A stretch of 8,833 nucleotides of DNA from Pseudomonadota bacterium (GTDB lineage Bacteria > Pseudomonadota > Gammaproteobacteria > Xanthomonadales > Xanthomonadaceae): NCBI GenBank assembly GCA_023430045.1, contig JAEZCF010000103.1, forward strand, positions 1-8,833. The letters run 5' to 3'. Of the stretch, positions 1 through 7,425 are shown piece by piece (within the stretch, counting starts at the first letter, position 1; the number at the start of each line of letters is the position of its first letter). The translations under genes were made by a program, and so were the position numbers. Below the pieces are notes generated by a model. The model saw only the letters and a list, made by a program, of their open reading frames with translations. It had not been told where the DNA came from and did no database searches.

Positions 1-3
1 GTG

Positions 4-1788
4 TCAGTTGGCCAGCTGGCAGGTCGCTGGCTTGGCCGAGGTGAACAGGGCCGGGGTGGCCCATTCGGGGTGATCGATGAACGGATTGCGGTTTCCCTGG
101 AAACTGAAGATCACCTCGTTGCGAGCGCGTTCTGCCGCGTCCGGCGGGTCGGCAAGGTGCCAGTCGATCAGGGTTGAGAGCAGGCCCATGTAGGCCGGGG
201 ACGCCGAGGTTTTGACGATTCTGCTGCGGTCGTCGGTCAGCTCCAGATCGGGCTCGGACTGGCCGGTTTTCGCATCTTTGCCCCCTTCATAACGGATCGC
301 CATGTACATCACCGCACGCGCCATATCGCCCTTGCGGTGGCCCCACACTTCGAACGAGCCGCCATTGCCATCGGGCGTGCGCACCCAGTTGGAGGTGCCC
401 GGGTAGCCGCCGCTGCCGCCGCCGGACCCGTTGTTGGATTCGGTCGCACGCTCACCGCAGTTGCTGTCGCATTTGGCATAGGGCTTGTTGCCGCGGTCCG
501 CATTCCACTGCGCATCGGTCAGGTACAGCATGTGGGTGTCGGTATACGGCGCGTAGGGCAGGCCCTTGTCGCCGGTGGTGCTGGCAAAGCCCAGCGAGTT
601 GGGCCAGGTGTGCTCGCGGTTGTAGGTCAGCCCACTGCCGGTGCCGGCGCGCCCGCTGACCTTGGTGTAGCTGCGGTTGCGGTAGGCATCGAGGATGTTG
701 CCGCTGTTGTTGGGATCTTCGTCGGCGATCTCCAGGATCGTCCAGGTGCTGGTGCCCGAGCCGCTGTATGGATACGCGGTGTGCCCCTTGATGGTCTCGT
801 GCAGCGAGCAGCGCAGCTGGCTGGGGCTGGAGGTGTTCACCTTCGCGTAGTACTCGCCGGGGTTGCCCGGATTGCCCGGGTCGGGCGTGGTGGCGGCGGC
901 CACGGTGAACGCGATGCGGGTATCGGCGGCCGGGCGCGCGCCCTGGGCATCCTTCACGCGGGTGGCGCGGATATCGAAGCGGCAGGCTTCCCCCGCCACC
1001 AGCGCGGTATTGGTGGCCAGCGTGAAGCGGGTACCGGTGGTCGGATGGCTCAGCGCGACCGTGCCGGACTGGCCGCAGCTCAGCGCGAACGCGCCGCTGG
1101 AGAGGGTGACCGGCTCACTGAAGGTGACGCCCAGGTCGGCCGCGGCCGGGAAGGTGCTGGCGCCCTGTTCGGGGGTGGTCGCCGTGACCGAGGGCGCGGT
1201 ATTCGGGCCGGTCGGACCGCCGCCGCTGAAGGTCTGGCCGTGGTTGCAGGCGCCGAAGGTCTGCCCGGCCGTTTCGGCCCAGGTGAAATGCGCGTACTGG
1301 CTGCCGGTGCCGGTCAGCTGCAGGGAGGTGCCCGGGGCAGTGCTGTTGGTCTCGCTGACCGGGAGGTTCTGGCTGGTCAGGCCCGCAGCGGGTCCCCCGG
1401 CCGCGGTGATGGTGCCCTCGTAGCTGAGGAACTGGACCACCTTGCCGCTGGCATCGACCAGGGCGATGCCATCGTTGGGACCGTTCTGGAGGCCGTTGGT
1501 CGGGTAGCTGACCGTGGCCAGCCGCGCGCTGCCGCAGCTGGCGGTGCCGGCCGGGACCGCGTTGTCGGCGTAGACCGCGGCGGCCGAGGGATTGCTGCCG
1601 TTGTAGAGGTAGAGCCGGTAGCCGGACAGGTCCTCACCGGCGGTGGCGACCACCTCGATCGCCTCGCCGACATCCCCGGCCGGGGTGCTGTCGTCGTAAT
1701 GCAGTTCATTGATGAATACATCGGCCCGGGCCGGGCTGGTGGCCAGTACCAGCAGGCAGGCCAGGGACAGCGGCGTCAGCAACCTCAT
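4..1788 (-). CDS. Secreted endonuclease I family DNase with N-terminal LTD-like and Ig-like domains
   Basis: Predicted extracellular, non-specific DNase of 594 residues. A Sec signal peptide (residues 1-22, ending SPARA before DVFINELHYDD) is followed by a lamin-tail-like beta domain (about 23-187), a bacterial Ig-like SbsA/Big_5-type domain (about 196-297), a PDPGNPGNPGE linker (302-312) and the endonuclease I catalytic domain (about 313-580). The catalytic signature is NREHTWP at 390-396, with H393 the likely general base. DRGNKPY at 430-436 supplies the likely metal-binding N434, and the family tail GNRNPFIDHPEW lies near 565-576. A Gly/Ser-rich insert sits at 452-464. Eight cysteines after the signal peptide suit an exported protein. 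It is much longer than simple EndA or Vvn enzymes (about 230 residues) because of the added N-terminal domains. The start is supported by AAGGAG at 1795-1800, six bases upstream. It is transcribed away from groES. Likely roles are nutrient or phosphate scavenging or digestion of extracellular DNA; these are inferred. Confidence 0.92.
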   Translation of the reverse strand: MRLLTPLSLACLLVLATSPARADVFINELHYDDSTPAGDVGEAIEVVATAGEDLSGYRLYLYNGSNPSAAAVYADNAVPAGTASCGSARLATVSYPTNGLQNGPNDGIALVDASGKVVQFLSYEGTITAAGGPAAGLTSQNLPVSETNSTAPGTSLQLTGTGSQYAHFTWAETAGQTFGACNHGQTFSGGGPTGPNTAPSVTATTPEQGASTFPAAADLGVTFSEPVTLSSGAFALSCGQSGTVALSHPTTGTRFTLATNTALVAGEACRFDIRATRVKDAQGARPAADTRIAFTVAAATTPDPGNPGNPGEYYAKVNTSSPSQLRCSLHETIKGHTAYPYSGSGTSTWTILEIADEDPNNSGNILDAYRNRSYTKVSGRAGTGSGLTYNREHTWPNSLGFASTTGDKGLPYAPYTDTHMLYLTDAQWNADRGNKPYAKCDSNCGERATESNNGSGGGSGGYPGTSNWVRTPDGNGGSFEVWGHRKGDMARAVMYMAIRYEGGKDAKTGQSEPDLELTDDRSRIVKTSASPAYMGLLSTLIDWHLADPPDAAERARNEVIFSFQGNRNPFIDHPEWATPALFTSAKPATCQLAN

Positions 1789-1935
1789 CTACGGCTCCTT
1801 GTGATTGGTCAGTGCCGCTCGAATCTACGCAATCCAGATGACACATCCGCCACCCTGTCGTATTCGACCTTTCGCACTGAGAACTGCGTCAAACATTCAC
1901 GTCCGACGACCGGCCGGCAAAAAAATCCGATCGGC

Positions 1936-1951
1936 TGCCCTTGAAAGGGCA
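1936..1951. repeat. Perfect inverted repeat over the groE -35 box
   Basis: TGCCCTT (1936-1942) and AAGGGCA (1945-1951) are perfect inverted arms with a two-base centre. The repeat covers the TTGAAA -35 element of the RpoH promoter. It may be an operator or a chance result of the promoter sequence; nothing else supports a function. Confidence 0.35.
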
Positions 1952-1967
1952 GGGGCCAGCACCATCT
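1939..1967 (+). promoter_or_regulatory. RpoH (sigma-32) heat-shock promoter of groESL
   Basis: A -35 element CCTTGAAA (1939-1946) and a -10 element CACCATCT (1960-1967) are separated by 13 bases. This matches the known sigma-32 pattern CTTGAAA, 11-16 bases, CCCCATNT, with seven of eight bases in the -10 box. Transcription would start near 1974, giving a leader of about 108 bases before groES. Position, orientation and the downstream chaperonin genes all agree with heat-shock control. Confidence 0.85.
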
Positions 1968-1976
1968 CTGCTCTGT

Positions 1977-1996
1977 CCCGCACCGTCGGGTTTTTT
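1977..1996 (+). other. Short hairpin plus six T in the groES leader
   Basis: CCCG (1977-1980) can pair with CGGG (1987-1990) around a six-base loop, followed directly by six T (1991-1996). It has the outline of a very weak intrinsic terminator, but the four-pair stem is short and it lies only a few bases after the expected RpoH start. It could instead shape or protect the 5' end, or be chance. No upstream plus-strand gene needs a terminator here. Confidence 0.25.
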
Positions 1997-2007
1997 CGTG
2001 AGCGTGG

Positions 2008-2034
2008 CTGGCAGTCGCCCTGTGCGAGTGCTAA
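2008..2034 (+). promoter_or_regulatory. CIRCE-like HrcA operator
   Basis: The right arm GAGTGCTAA (2026-2034) is a perfect match to the CIRCE consensus. The left arm CTGGCAGTC (2008-2016) matches six of nine bases of TTAGCACTC, and the spacer is exactly nine bases. HrcA is the known repressor of CIRCE in groE and dnaK operons. The site lies between the RpoH promoter and groES, so the operon probably has dual control: RpoH activation and HrcA repression. The left arm is unusually degenerate. Confidence 0.75.
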
Positions 2035-2037
2035 CAT
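2009..2037 (+). promoter_or_regulatory. Possible housekeeping promoter overlapping the CIRCE-like site
   Basis: TAACAT (2032-2037) preceded by TGC (2029-2031) looks like an extended -10 element. The -35 hexamer 17 bases upstream, TGGCAG (2009-2014), is poor. If used, transcription would start near 2044 with a leader of about 38 bases, and HrcA bound at the CIRCE-like site would block it directly. This is a weak prediction based on position. Confidence 0.3.
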
Positions 2038-2081
2038 CGCCAGACTTTCCTAGACCAATCAACAACTTAAAAGGGTCTCAC

Positions 2082-2369
2082 ATGAGCATCAAGCCGCTTC
2101 ATGACCGCGTCGTAGTCAAGCCGATCGAAGCCGACGAAATCTCGTCCGGCGGCATCGTGATTCCGGATTCCGCCAAGGAAAAGTCGACCAAGGGTGAAGT
2201 CGTGGCCGTCGGCCCGGGCAAGCCCCTGGACAACGGCAGCGTGCGCGCGCCGTCGCTGAAGGTCGGTGACAAGGTCATCTACGGCCAGTACGCCGGCAGC
2301 AGCTACAAGTCCGAAGGCGTCGAGTTCAAGGTTCTGCGCGAAGACGACATCCTCGCCATCGTCGGCTGA
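2082..2369 (+). CDS. groES: GroES (Hsp10) co-chaperonin
   Basis: Ten-kilodalton co-chaperonin of 95 residues that forms a seven-fold cap on GroEL in the cytoplasm and closes the folding chamber in an ATP-dependent way. The sequence begins MSIKPLHDRVVVKPIEADE. It has the mobile loop (about 17-34) with the GroEL-contacting hydrophobic tripeptide I25-V26-I27 after a Gly-Gly pair, then the conserved GEVVAVGPGK strand (38-47) and a C-terminal EGVEFKVLREDDILAI strand. The length is normal for the family. The start at 2082 is chosen because it aligns with the family N-terminus; a purine-rich AAAAGGG lies at 2068-2074. An in-frame extension back to 1941 has no family similarity and crosses the promoter. 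It is the first gene of the groESL operon, controlled by the RpoH and CIRCE-like sites upstream. Confidence 0.98.
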   Translation: MSIKPLHDRVVVKPIEADEISSGGIVIPDSAKEKSTKGEVVAVGPGKPLDNGSVRAPSLKVGDKVIYGQYAGSSYKSEGVEFKVLREDDILAIVG

Positions 2370-2377
2370 GTGATGCG

Positions 2378-2394
2378 GCCGGCCCCGTGCCGGC
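2378..2394 (+). repeat. Intercistronic hairpin after groES
   Basis: GCCGGC (2378-2383) and GCCGGC (2389-2394) are self-complementary arms around a five-base loop, nine bases after the groES stop. No T-run follows, so it is unlikely to terminate. It may stabilise or help process the groES end of the bicistronic message. Confidence 0.4.
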
Positions 2395-2420
2395 GCTTCC
2401 GCACTTCCTCCCGTTCAAGC

Positions 2421-2443
2421 AGCCGGGCATGGCCCGGCTCTAC
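2421..2443 (-). repeat. SMAG-like GTAG REP hairpin between groES and groEL
   Basis: Read on the minus strand it begins GTAG, then AGCCGGGC, a three-base loop and GCCCGGCT. The arms AGCCGGGC (2421-2428) and GCCCGGCT (2432-2439) are perfect complements, and CTAC at 2440-2443 is the GTAG tag in reverse. This is the form of the SMAG REP family of Stenotrophomonas maltophilia: a GTAG head followed by a short hairpin. Such elements are spread by RAYT transposases and often affect mRNA stability. It ends 17 bases before the groEL start, so it also forms a hairpin in the groESL transcript close to the groEL ribosome binding site (AAAAAGG, 2446-2452). Confidence 0.65.
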
Positions 2444-2460
2444 ATAAAAAGGTAATCGCA

Positions 2461-4110
<1,650 letters not shown>

Positions 4111-4111
4111 T

Positions 4112-4134
4112 GTAGAGGCCGGCCATCGGTCGGC
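4112..4134 (+). repeat. SMAG-like GTAG REP hairpin after groEL
   Basis: GTAG (4112-4115) is followed by AG and then a hairpin with arms GCCGGCC (4118-4124) and GGTCGGC (4128-4134) around a three-base loop; one of seven pairs is G-T. It starts one base after the groEL stop codon. It shares GTAGAG and the central GGCCAT at the same offset with the minus-strand element at 2421-2443, so the two are probably the same repeat family in opposite orientation. Confidence 0.55.
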
Positions 4135-4158
4135 ACCTGCCATCCGCCACCGCAGTAC

Positions 4159-4188
4159 AAAAACCCCGCCGGAAGGCGGGGTTTTTTT
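4159..4188 (+). terminator. Rho-independent terminator of groESL, probably bidirectional
   Basis: Stem CCCCGCC (4164-4170) and GGCGGGG (4175-4181) with a GGAA tetraloop is followed by seven T (4182-4188) and preceded by five A (4159-4163). The A-tract becomes a T-tract on the other strand, so the same element can terminate the convergent LysR gene ending at 4206. Confidence 0.93.
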
Positions 4189-4205
4189 GTGCGCGGCTTA
4201 CGGGC

Positions 4206-5105
4206 TCACAGCGCGCTGGTGGGCGTCTCGACCTCGTCCTGCAGCCAACCCAGGAAGGCTGCGATGGCCGGCGTCTCCTCGGCGCCGGGCAGGGTGACGG
4301 CGTAGTACGCAAACCGCGTCGGCCAGGGCTGATCCAGCACCACCGCCAGCCGCCCGCTGGCCACTTCGGCGTCGACATACAGGTCGCGCACCAGCGCGAT
4401 GCCCTGGCCCGCCTCCGCGGCACGGATCAACAGCACGTCATCATCGAACGCCGGGCCACGCTCGATGCGCGGGTCGGGTGGCAGGCCGAGCGCGCTGAAC
4501 CACAGCGACCAGTCGCTGCGGTCTGAATCCTGCAGCAGCGGGTACTGCAGGCAATCCACCGCCGAGTGGATGGGTGGGCCGTTGGCGAGCAGCGCCGGGC
4601 AGGCCACCGGCAACAGCACCGGCGCCGCCAGCGGGCGTGACACCAGGCCGGGATACGCACCCAGACCGTGGCGGATGGCGATGTCGATACGGTCGCGACG
4701 CAGATCCACCAGCGTCGATGAGGCCTCCACGCGCACTTCGATCGCCGGGTGACGTTCGGTGAACCGCCCCAGCCGCGGCACCAGCCAGGAGGCGGCAAAG
4801 CTGGGCACGGTGCTGATCGTCAGTGTCTGCCGCGCATGGATGGCGTCCAGGGTGGCCATGCTGTCCTGGATCTGATCGAACGCGCGCAGCAGGGCAGGGT
4901 GCACCTGTGCGCCGGCCGCGGTGAGGGCGACACCATGGGGGGTCCGGGTGAACAGCGTGACGCCGGTGCGCGCCTGCAACAGCTTGAGCTGCTGGCTGAT
5001 CGCGCCCGGCGTGACCCCCATGACCGCAGCAGCGGCCTTGAGGCTGCCATGACGCCCGGTTTCGACGAAGGCGCGCAGCGCGAGCAGGGGAAGGACGGCG
5101 CCCAT
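4206..5105 (-). CDS. LysR-family transcriptional regulator, GcvA-like
   Basis: DNA-binding regulator of 299 residues. A winged helix-turn-helix (about 6-65) contains SLKAAAAVMGVTPGAISQQL (21-40), followed by the typical LTAAG. A linker helix leads into a two-lobed effector domain (about 90-295). The segment DLRRDRIDIAIRHG and the proline-glycine turn after it resemble the GcvA/AmpR branch of the family. The start at 5105 is chosen because it gives the usual N-terminus and length (about 300). AAGG lies only two bases upstream and GAGAG about ten bases upstream, so the ribosome binding site is not ideal; starts at 5174 and 5183 lack one and add unrelated residues. It is divergent from the GST-oxidoreductase operon, so it probably controls that operon and itself. 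The effector is unknown. Confidence 0.93.
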   Translation of the reverse strand: MGAVLPLLALRAFVETGRHGSLKAAAAVMGVTPGAISQQLKLLQARTGVTLFTRTPHGVALTAAGAQVHPALLRAFDQIQDSMATLDAIHARQTLTISTVPSFAASWLVPRLGRFTERHPAIEVRVEASSTLVDLRRDRIDIAIRHGLGAYPGLVSRPLAAPVLLPVACPALLANGPPIHSAVDCLQYPLLQDSDRSDWSLWFSALGLPPDPRIERGPAFDDDVLLIRAAEAGQGIALVRDLYVDAEVASGRLAVVLDQPWPTRFAYYAVTLPGAEETPAIAAFLGWLQDEVETPTSAL

Positions 5106-5175
5106 GACCTTAGATTTTCTCTCTTGGTAGTGCAGGAAGAATCGTTCTACACGGGGTGCTGACCTGCGTAGCATC

Positions 5176-5193
5176 GTGATCATGTTGATTCAC
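5176..5193. promoter_or_regulatory. Candidate LysR operator in the divergent promoter region
   Basis: GTGA (5176-5179) and TCAC (5190-5193) are inverted arms ten bases apart. Inside them is a T-N11-A arrangement (5180-5192), the loose pattern of LysR-type sites. The site lies in the 214-base gap between the LysR gene and the GST gene. No convincing -10/-35 pair for either gene was found there. Other content of the gap is a C-rich tract at 5283-5306 just before the GST ribosome binding site. Confidence 0.3.
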
Positions 5194-5319
5194 GGTGGTT
5201 TAGTCCAGCTGCACTGCATGTACCCGATTGCCCACCCGCAATCGACCTGCGCTGCCATCGCGGCGTGGCGCCGTGACATGAACCCCCTCCCCCCTCCACC
5301 GCCCGCCAAGGAGACCGCT

Positions 5320-5955
5320 GTGTCCCCCGCTTCGCTGCACCTGTACACCGACAGCTCGCCCAACGGCTTCAAGATCACCATCGCGCTGGAGGAACTCGGC
5401 CTCCCTTATGTGCTGCACCACGTGCGTATCGACGCCGGTGAGCACCGCCATCCCGATTTCCTGCAACTGCATCCGCACGGCCGCATTCCGGTGTTGGTCG
5501 ACGAGGCGACGGGTATCACCGTGTTCGAATCGGCTGCCATCCTGCTGTACCTGGCCGAGCAGAGCGGACGCCTGTTGCCCCACGCGCCACGCGCGCGCTG
5601 GGAGGCAATCACCTGGCTGATGTTCCATGCCGCCAGCGTCGGCCCGGTCCTCGGCCAGCGCGTGCATGTCGAGATGTTTGCCGAGGAGCGCTACGCCCCT
5701 GCGATAGAACGCTATCGGCGCCTGAGCGGGGAGTTCTTCGCCACGCTGGACCAGCGCCTCACCGAGCGCCCATGGCTGGCAGGTGAGGCGTATTCGATCG
5801 CCGACATCGCCGGTTACGGCTGGACCCACATCGCGCAGCTGATCGGCTTCGATTTCAGCGCGTACCCGCACTTGAGTGCATGGCACCTGCGCATGTCACA
5901 GCGGCCTGCGGTGCAGCGCGGCGTGCAGCTCCCCGAACCGGCCACCGGCCCCTGA
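5320..5955 (+). CDS. Glutathione S-transferase, Nu-class (YfcG-like)
   Basis: Cytosolic glutathione transferase family protein of 211 residues. The N-terminal thioredoxin fold (about 5-83) contains SSPNGFKITIALEELGLPY (12-30). It corresponds to the TPNGHK segment of E. coli YfcG, where Thr and Asn contact the glutathione sulfur; here they are S13 and N15. Also visible are the cis-proline P57 in RIPVLVD and the glutathione-binding E70-S71 in FESAAILLYLAE. The all-alpha C-terminal domain (about 90-205) has the N-capping box in SIADIAGYGW (159-168). Known Nu-class members are disulfide reductases that bind two glutathione molecules, so that activity is likelier than classical conjugation. The GTG start is set by a strong AAGGAG (5308-5313) six bases upstream. 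An in-frame ATG at 5278 would add a proline-rich peptide and is less likely. It is the first gene of a two-gene operon divergent from LysR. Confidence 0.92.
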   Translation: MSPASLHLYTDSSPNGFKITIALEELGLPYVLHHVRIDAGEHRHPDFLQLHPHGRIPVLVDEATGITVFESAAILLYLAEQSGRLLPHAPRARWEAITWLMFHAASVGPVLGQRVHVEMFAEERYAPAIERYRRLSGEFFATLDQRLTERPWLAGEAYSIADIAGYGWTHIAQLIGFDFSAYPHLSAWHLRMSQRPAVQRGVQLPEPATGP

Positions 5956-5962
5956 TCCAGGC

Positions 5963-7021
5963 ATGACCATGATGACGCAGTTGACCGATATCACCGCGAT
6001 GCAGGCTCCGCTGACCGGCGCCTCCGCCCCGATGTTCGCCTGGCATGCCGGCTACCAGCGCATGTTCCGCGACGGTGCGCTCACGCTGGGCGTGTTCCTG
6101 CCATTGCGCTTCTACCAGGGCGACATGCAGGTGCTGGCCGGCCAGGCCGACCTGGTGAGCCAGCTGGACCGCGACGGTTTCGCCGCGACCTGGGTGCGGG
6201 ATGTGCCGTTGTTCGACCCGCTGTTCGGCGATGCCGGGCAGGTGTTCGATCCGTTTACCTATCTGGCCTTCCTGGCGGCGCGCACCGAACGGCTGGCGCT
6301 GGCCACCGGTAGCGCGATCTTCTCGCTGCGCCACCCGATCGATCTGGCAAAGTCGGCGGCCACCATCGACCAGCTGTCCGGTGGGCGCCTGGTGCTGGGC
6401 ATCGCTTCGGGCGATCGTCCGGTCGAGTTCCCTGCGTATGGCCTGCAGCATGCAGACCGCGGCGAGCGCTTCGCCGCATCGGTGGCCTACGTTCGTCAGT
6501 TGATGCAACACGGTTCCCTGCATATCGAGTCGCCACTGGGCGCGCTGCAGGGCGTGGAACTGTTGCCCAAGCCAGTGGCCGGGGCGATTCCGCTGCTGGT
6601 GACCGGCACCTCGCGGCAGACACTGGACTGGGTCGGGCAACATGCCGATGGCTGGCTGACCTATCCCGGGGCAACCCATCATGCGGCCGGGCCGCGGCGC
6701 CTGGTCGACAAGATCCAGGCCTGGCGCCGGCTTATTCCCGACGGGGGTTTCCGCCCGCATGTCACCAACGAGTGGCTGGATCTGGTCGAGGACCCGAACC
6801 ATCCACGCACCCCGCTCAATGGCGGCTACACGTTGAGGACCGGTCGTAACGGATTGATCGATCTGCTCGGCGAGTGGCAACGTGCCGGCGTGAACCATGC
6901 TGCGCTGGGCATCCAGTTCTCACAGCGCCCGGCGGCCGAGGTGCTGCAGGAACTGGCCGAATACGTGCTGCCCTTGTTTCCCTCGCATGATGGGCCTTTA
7001 CCGGCGCGTGTGCGCTGGTAA
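5963..7021 (+). CDS. Luciferase-like FMN-dependent oxidoreductase (LLM class, BA3436-like)
   Basis: Predicted flavin-dependent monooxygenase or reductase of 352 residues with a bacterial luciferase-type TIM barrel. The first strand is LTLGVFLPL (40-48). The family signature ATIDQLSGGRLVLGIASGDR lies at 133-152, and the run VEFPAYGLQHADRGERF follows. This pattern resembles the luciferase-type oxidoreductase BA3436 group. The substrate cannot be deduced; relatives in the superfamily oxidise alkanesulfonates, polyamine-like or xenobiotic compounds using reduced flavin. The start is uncertain among ATG codons at 5963, 5969 and 5972, with only a weak AGG at 5959-5961 that best fits 5969; the difference is three residues. 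It begins seven bases after the GST stop, so translation is probably coupled to GST. It is convergent with the small gene at 7044, only 22 bases away. Confidence 0.9.
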   Translation: MTMMTQLTDITAMQAPLTGASAPMFAWHAGYQRMFRDGALTLGVFLPLRFYQGDMQVLAGQADLVSQLDRDGFAATWVRDVPLFDPLFGDAGQVFDPFTYLAFLAARTERLALATGSAIFSLRHPIDLAKSAATIDQLSGGRLVLGIASGDRPVEFPAYGLQHADRGERFAASVAYVRQLMQHGSLHIESPLGALQGVELLPKPVAGAIPLLVTGTSRQTLDWVGQHADGWLTYPGATHHAAGPRRLVDKIQAWRRLIPDGGFRPHVTNEWLDLVEDPNHPRTPLNGGYTLRTGRNGLIDLLGEWQRAGVNHAALGIQFSQRPAAEVLQELAEYVLPLFPSHDGPLPARVRW

Positions 7022-7024
7022 AGG
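6995..7024 (+). terminator. Long hairpin overlapping the oxidoreductase stop codon
   Basis: CCTTTACC (6995-7002) pairs perfectly with GGTAAAGG (7017-7024). Inside it a G-T pair (7003 with 7016) and GCGC with GCGC (7004-7007 with 7012-7015) extend the stem to 13 pairs around a GTGT loop. The TAA stop (7019-7021) is in the right arm. There is no T-run on either strand, so it is not a classical intrinsic terminator. It may still mark the transcript end or block 3' decay between these convergent genes. Confidence 0.5.
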
Positions 7025-7043
7025 GGCGGCCGGAATCCCTGCG

Positions 7044-7346
7044 CTATGGCTGGGCGTGCCCGTCGCCGCGGATGGCGGGGTCGGCGAGGCGTGCACGCCG
7101 GTCCAGCCATAGCTTGGTGGGCAAATACGTCAGCAACGCGCCGATCAGCATGCCCTGCGAAAAGGCCATCGGAAACTGGCTGGCCACCGCGGCGCCCACG
7201 GCCATGCCGACCAGGCTCGCTCCTGCGGCCTTACGCTGACGCTTCAGTTGTGCGGCGCTGGCAAGATGCCGTGCCCGCACGGCCTCGCGCTTGGGATCGG
7301 GTTGCAGCATGGCATCCGCCACGGCGTCAGCTTGAGAAGGGTCCAT
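7044..7346 (-). CDS. Small two-helix membrane protein, unknown function
   Basis: A 100-residue protein I do not recognise. The first 40 residues are charged, with a basic patch in QLKRQRK (33-39). Two hydrophobic stretches follow, about 41-57 (AGASLVGMAVGAAVASQ) and about 62-80 (up to LPTKLW), separated by a short FPMAFSQ turn. A basic tail LDRRARL comes next. This suggests a helical hairpin in the inner membrane with both ends in the cytoplasm by the positive-inside rule. The start is well supported: AAGGA (7354-7358) lies seven bases upstream. It lies 79 bases after the aspartic protease on the same strand and could be co-transcribed with it. It is convergent with the flavin oxidoreductase. 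Confidence 0.75.
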   Translation of the reverse strand: MDPSQADAVADAMLQPDPKREAVRARHLASAAQLKRQRKAAGASLVGMAVGAAVASQFPMAFSQGMLIGALLTYLPTKLWLDRRARLADPAIRGDGHAQP

Positions 7347-7425
7347 CCGCGTGTCCTTGCGTCGGTGGTGATGGCTTCATGCTGCCGTGGGACGGCGCCC
7401 GCGTAAACCCCCACTCGCGCGTGGC

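Noticed and set aside
1887..1892. TTGACG on the minus strand as a -35 box for the endonuclease
   Set aside because: The hexamer 17 bases downstream, GGTCGA, is not a credible -10 box, and AATACG lies about 22 bases away.
337..1944. A 535-codon open frame on the plus strand, antisense to the endonuclease
   Set aside because: It lies entirely opposite a gene with a signal peptide and clear catalytic motifs, is dominated by Gly/Ala/Arg/Val, and has no ribosome binding site. It is a normal by-product of high-GC third positions.
1941..2081. In-frame upstream extension of groES
   Set aside because: The extra residues have no GroES similarity and the sequence contains the RpoH -10 box and the CIRCE-like site.
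5185..5213. TTGATT as a -35 box for the GST operon
   Set aside because: No acceptable -10 hexamer lies 16-18 bases downstream.
5176..5319. Upstream in-frame starts for the GST, including ATG 5278
   Set aside because: The extension is a proline-rich, low-complexity peptide absent from the family, while GTG 5320 has an AAGGAG at ideal spacing.
5855..6898. A 347-codon open frame on the minus strand opposite the flavin oxidoreductase
   Set aside because: It covers a gene with clear luciferase-family motifs; the antisense translation is Gln/His/Arg/Gly-rich without domains.
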